NCBI GenBank assembly: GCA_003645915.1
Contig: QNDG01000091.1
Coordinates: forward strand, 1-6,451
Source: Candidatus Zhuqueibacterota bacterium
Lineage (GTDB): Bacteria; Zhuqueibacterota; QNDG01
Direction of reading: 5' to 3'
DNA: 6,451 nt
The position numbers were made by a program, and so were the translations under genes. Positions within the stretch are counted from its first letter, which is position 1. Each line of letters opens with the position of its first letter. Of the stretch, positions 5,991 through 6,451 are shown piece by piece. A model generated the notes under the pieces. The model saw nothing but the letters and a program-made list of their open reading frames with translations. It was not told where the DNA came from and made no database searches.

Positions 5991-6451
5991 TTATTTTTTC
6001 CTGTTTTTAAAATAGATATTTGACATGTAGAGCAATAAAAACATAATAGTCAATGTGCCTATAAAACTCGTAAACATATTCATTGATACTAAAGCTCCCA
6101 AAGCCCTGTTCGGAGGAAATACCGAGAAAACCAGCACAAGAAATCCTGCAATCACAACAACAGCATTAAACAGGATTGCTCTTCCAGAATGAGACATTGC
6201 ATGCTCGCTTGCAGCAATTTTATCCGTTGTTTCCGAAGCTGCAATTTTGTATCTCTCAATGAAATGTACTGCGTAGTCAATACCGATTCCAATGGCAATA
6301 CTGGAAAGCAAGGCTGTTGTTGTACTCAGCGGAATATTCAGAAGCCCCATAACTCCGAAGCTTATCACTGCTGTAATCATAATCGGCACAGATCCGATTA
6401 AACCTGCCATTATGTTTTTAAACATCAATGCAAGGAGAACAACCACTATTA
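5991..6451 (-). CDS. MMPL/RND-family inner-membrane transporter (partial, N-terminus beyond window)
   Basis: The frame is open to the window edge, so only the last 152 or so codons of a protein normally 750-900 residues long are present; an in-frame GTG at 6446 is not taken as the start. The fragment covers the final membrane domain: hydrophobic helices, then GLLNIPLSTTTALLSSIAIGIGIDYAVHFIERY, whose GIGIDYAVHF is the signature of the MMPL subgroup of RND proteins, then two more helices (FNAVVVIAGFLVLVFSVFP and MFTSFIGTLTIMFLLLYMSNIYF) and a basic tail. MMPL-type RND proteins use the proton gradient to move lipids and other hydrophobic molecules. The lack of an adjacent membrane-fusion protein or TolC in view, and the LolA-like and barrel genes downstream, argue against a classic multidrug efflux pump. 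Confidence 0.9.
   Translation of the reverse strand, partial: IVVVLLALMFKNIMAGLIGSVPIMITAVISFGVMGLLNIPLSTTTALLSSIAIGIGIDYAVHFIERYKIAASETTDKIAASEHAMSHSGRAILFNAVVVIAGFLVLVFSVFPPNRALGALVSMNMFTSFIGTLTIMFLLLYMSNIYFKNRKK

Overview
The window comes from a Gram-negative (diderm) bacterium of moderate-to-low GC content. The diderm call rests on two predicted outer-membrane beta-barrels ending in phenylalanine, a LolA-fold periplasmic protein, and a PstS with an ordinary cleavable signal peptide instead of a lipobox. Shine-Dalgarno sequences are clear before most genes. The barrel types would suit lineages such as the FCB group, Calditrichota or deltaproteobacteria, but the sequence does not settle the phylum. 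Every real gene lies on the minus strand, so transcription runs from high to low coordinates. No RNA genes, insertion sequences, CRISPR arrays or plus-strand genes were found.

Module 1 (6451 to 3944) is a three-gene operon: the C-terminal part of an MMPL/RND-type inner-membrane transporter (its start lies outside the window), a periplasmic LolA-like 'outer membrane lipoprotein-sorting' family protein, and a DUF1302-like outer-membrane beta-barrel. The genes are 23 nt apart and then overlap by 1 nt (TAATG). The operon ends at a 12-bp perfect hairpin at 3880-3916. Together they look like a little-characterised trans-envelope route for a lipid or other hydrophobic cargo.

Module 2 (3731 to 1) is a phosphate-starvation locus: an outer-membrane porin, then pstS, pstC and pstA (cut by the window edge; pstB and phoU would be expected beyond position 1). 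pstC and pstA overlap by 4 nt (ATGA). Phosphate would cross the outer membrane through the porin, be captured by PstS in the periplasm, and be imported through the PstC/PstA channel powered by PstB.

The most notable regulatory finding is a pair of matching promoters, one before the porin and one before pstS. Each has four hexamers fitting YTRAYR at an exact 11-bp period, then 9 bp, then TATATT. This is the architecture of a Pho box bound by PhoB/PhoP-type regulators. It links the porin to the phosphate regulon. The pstS copy begins inside the porin stop codon.
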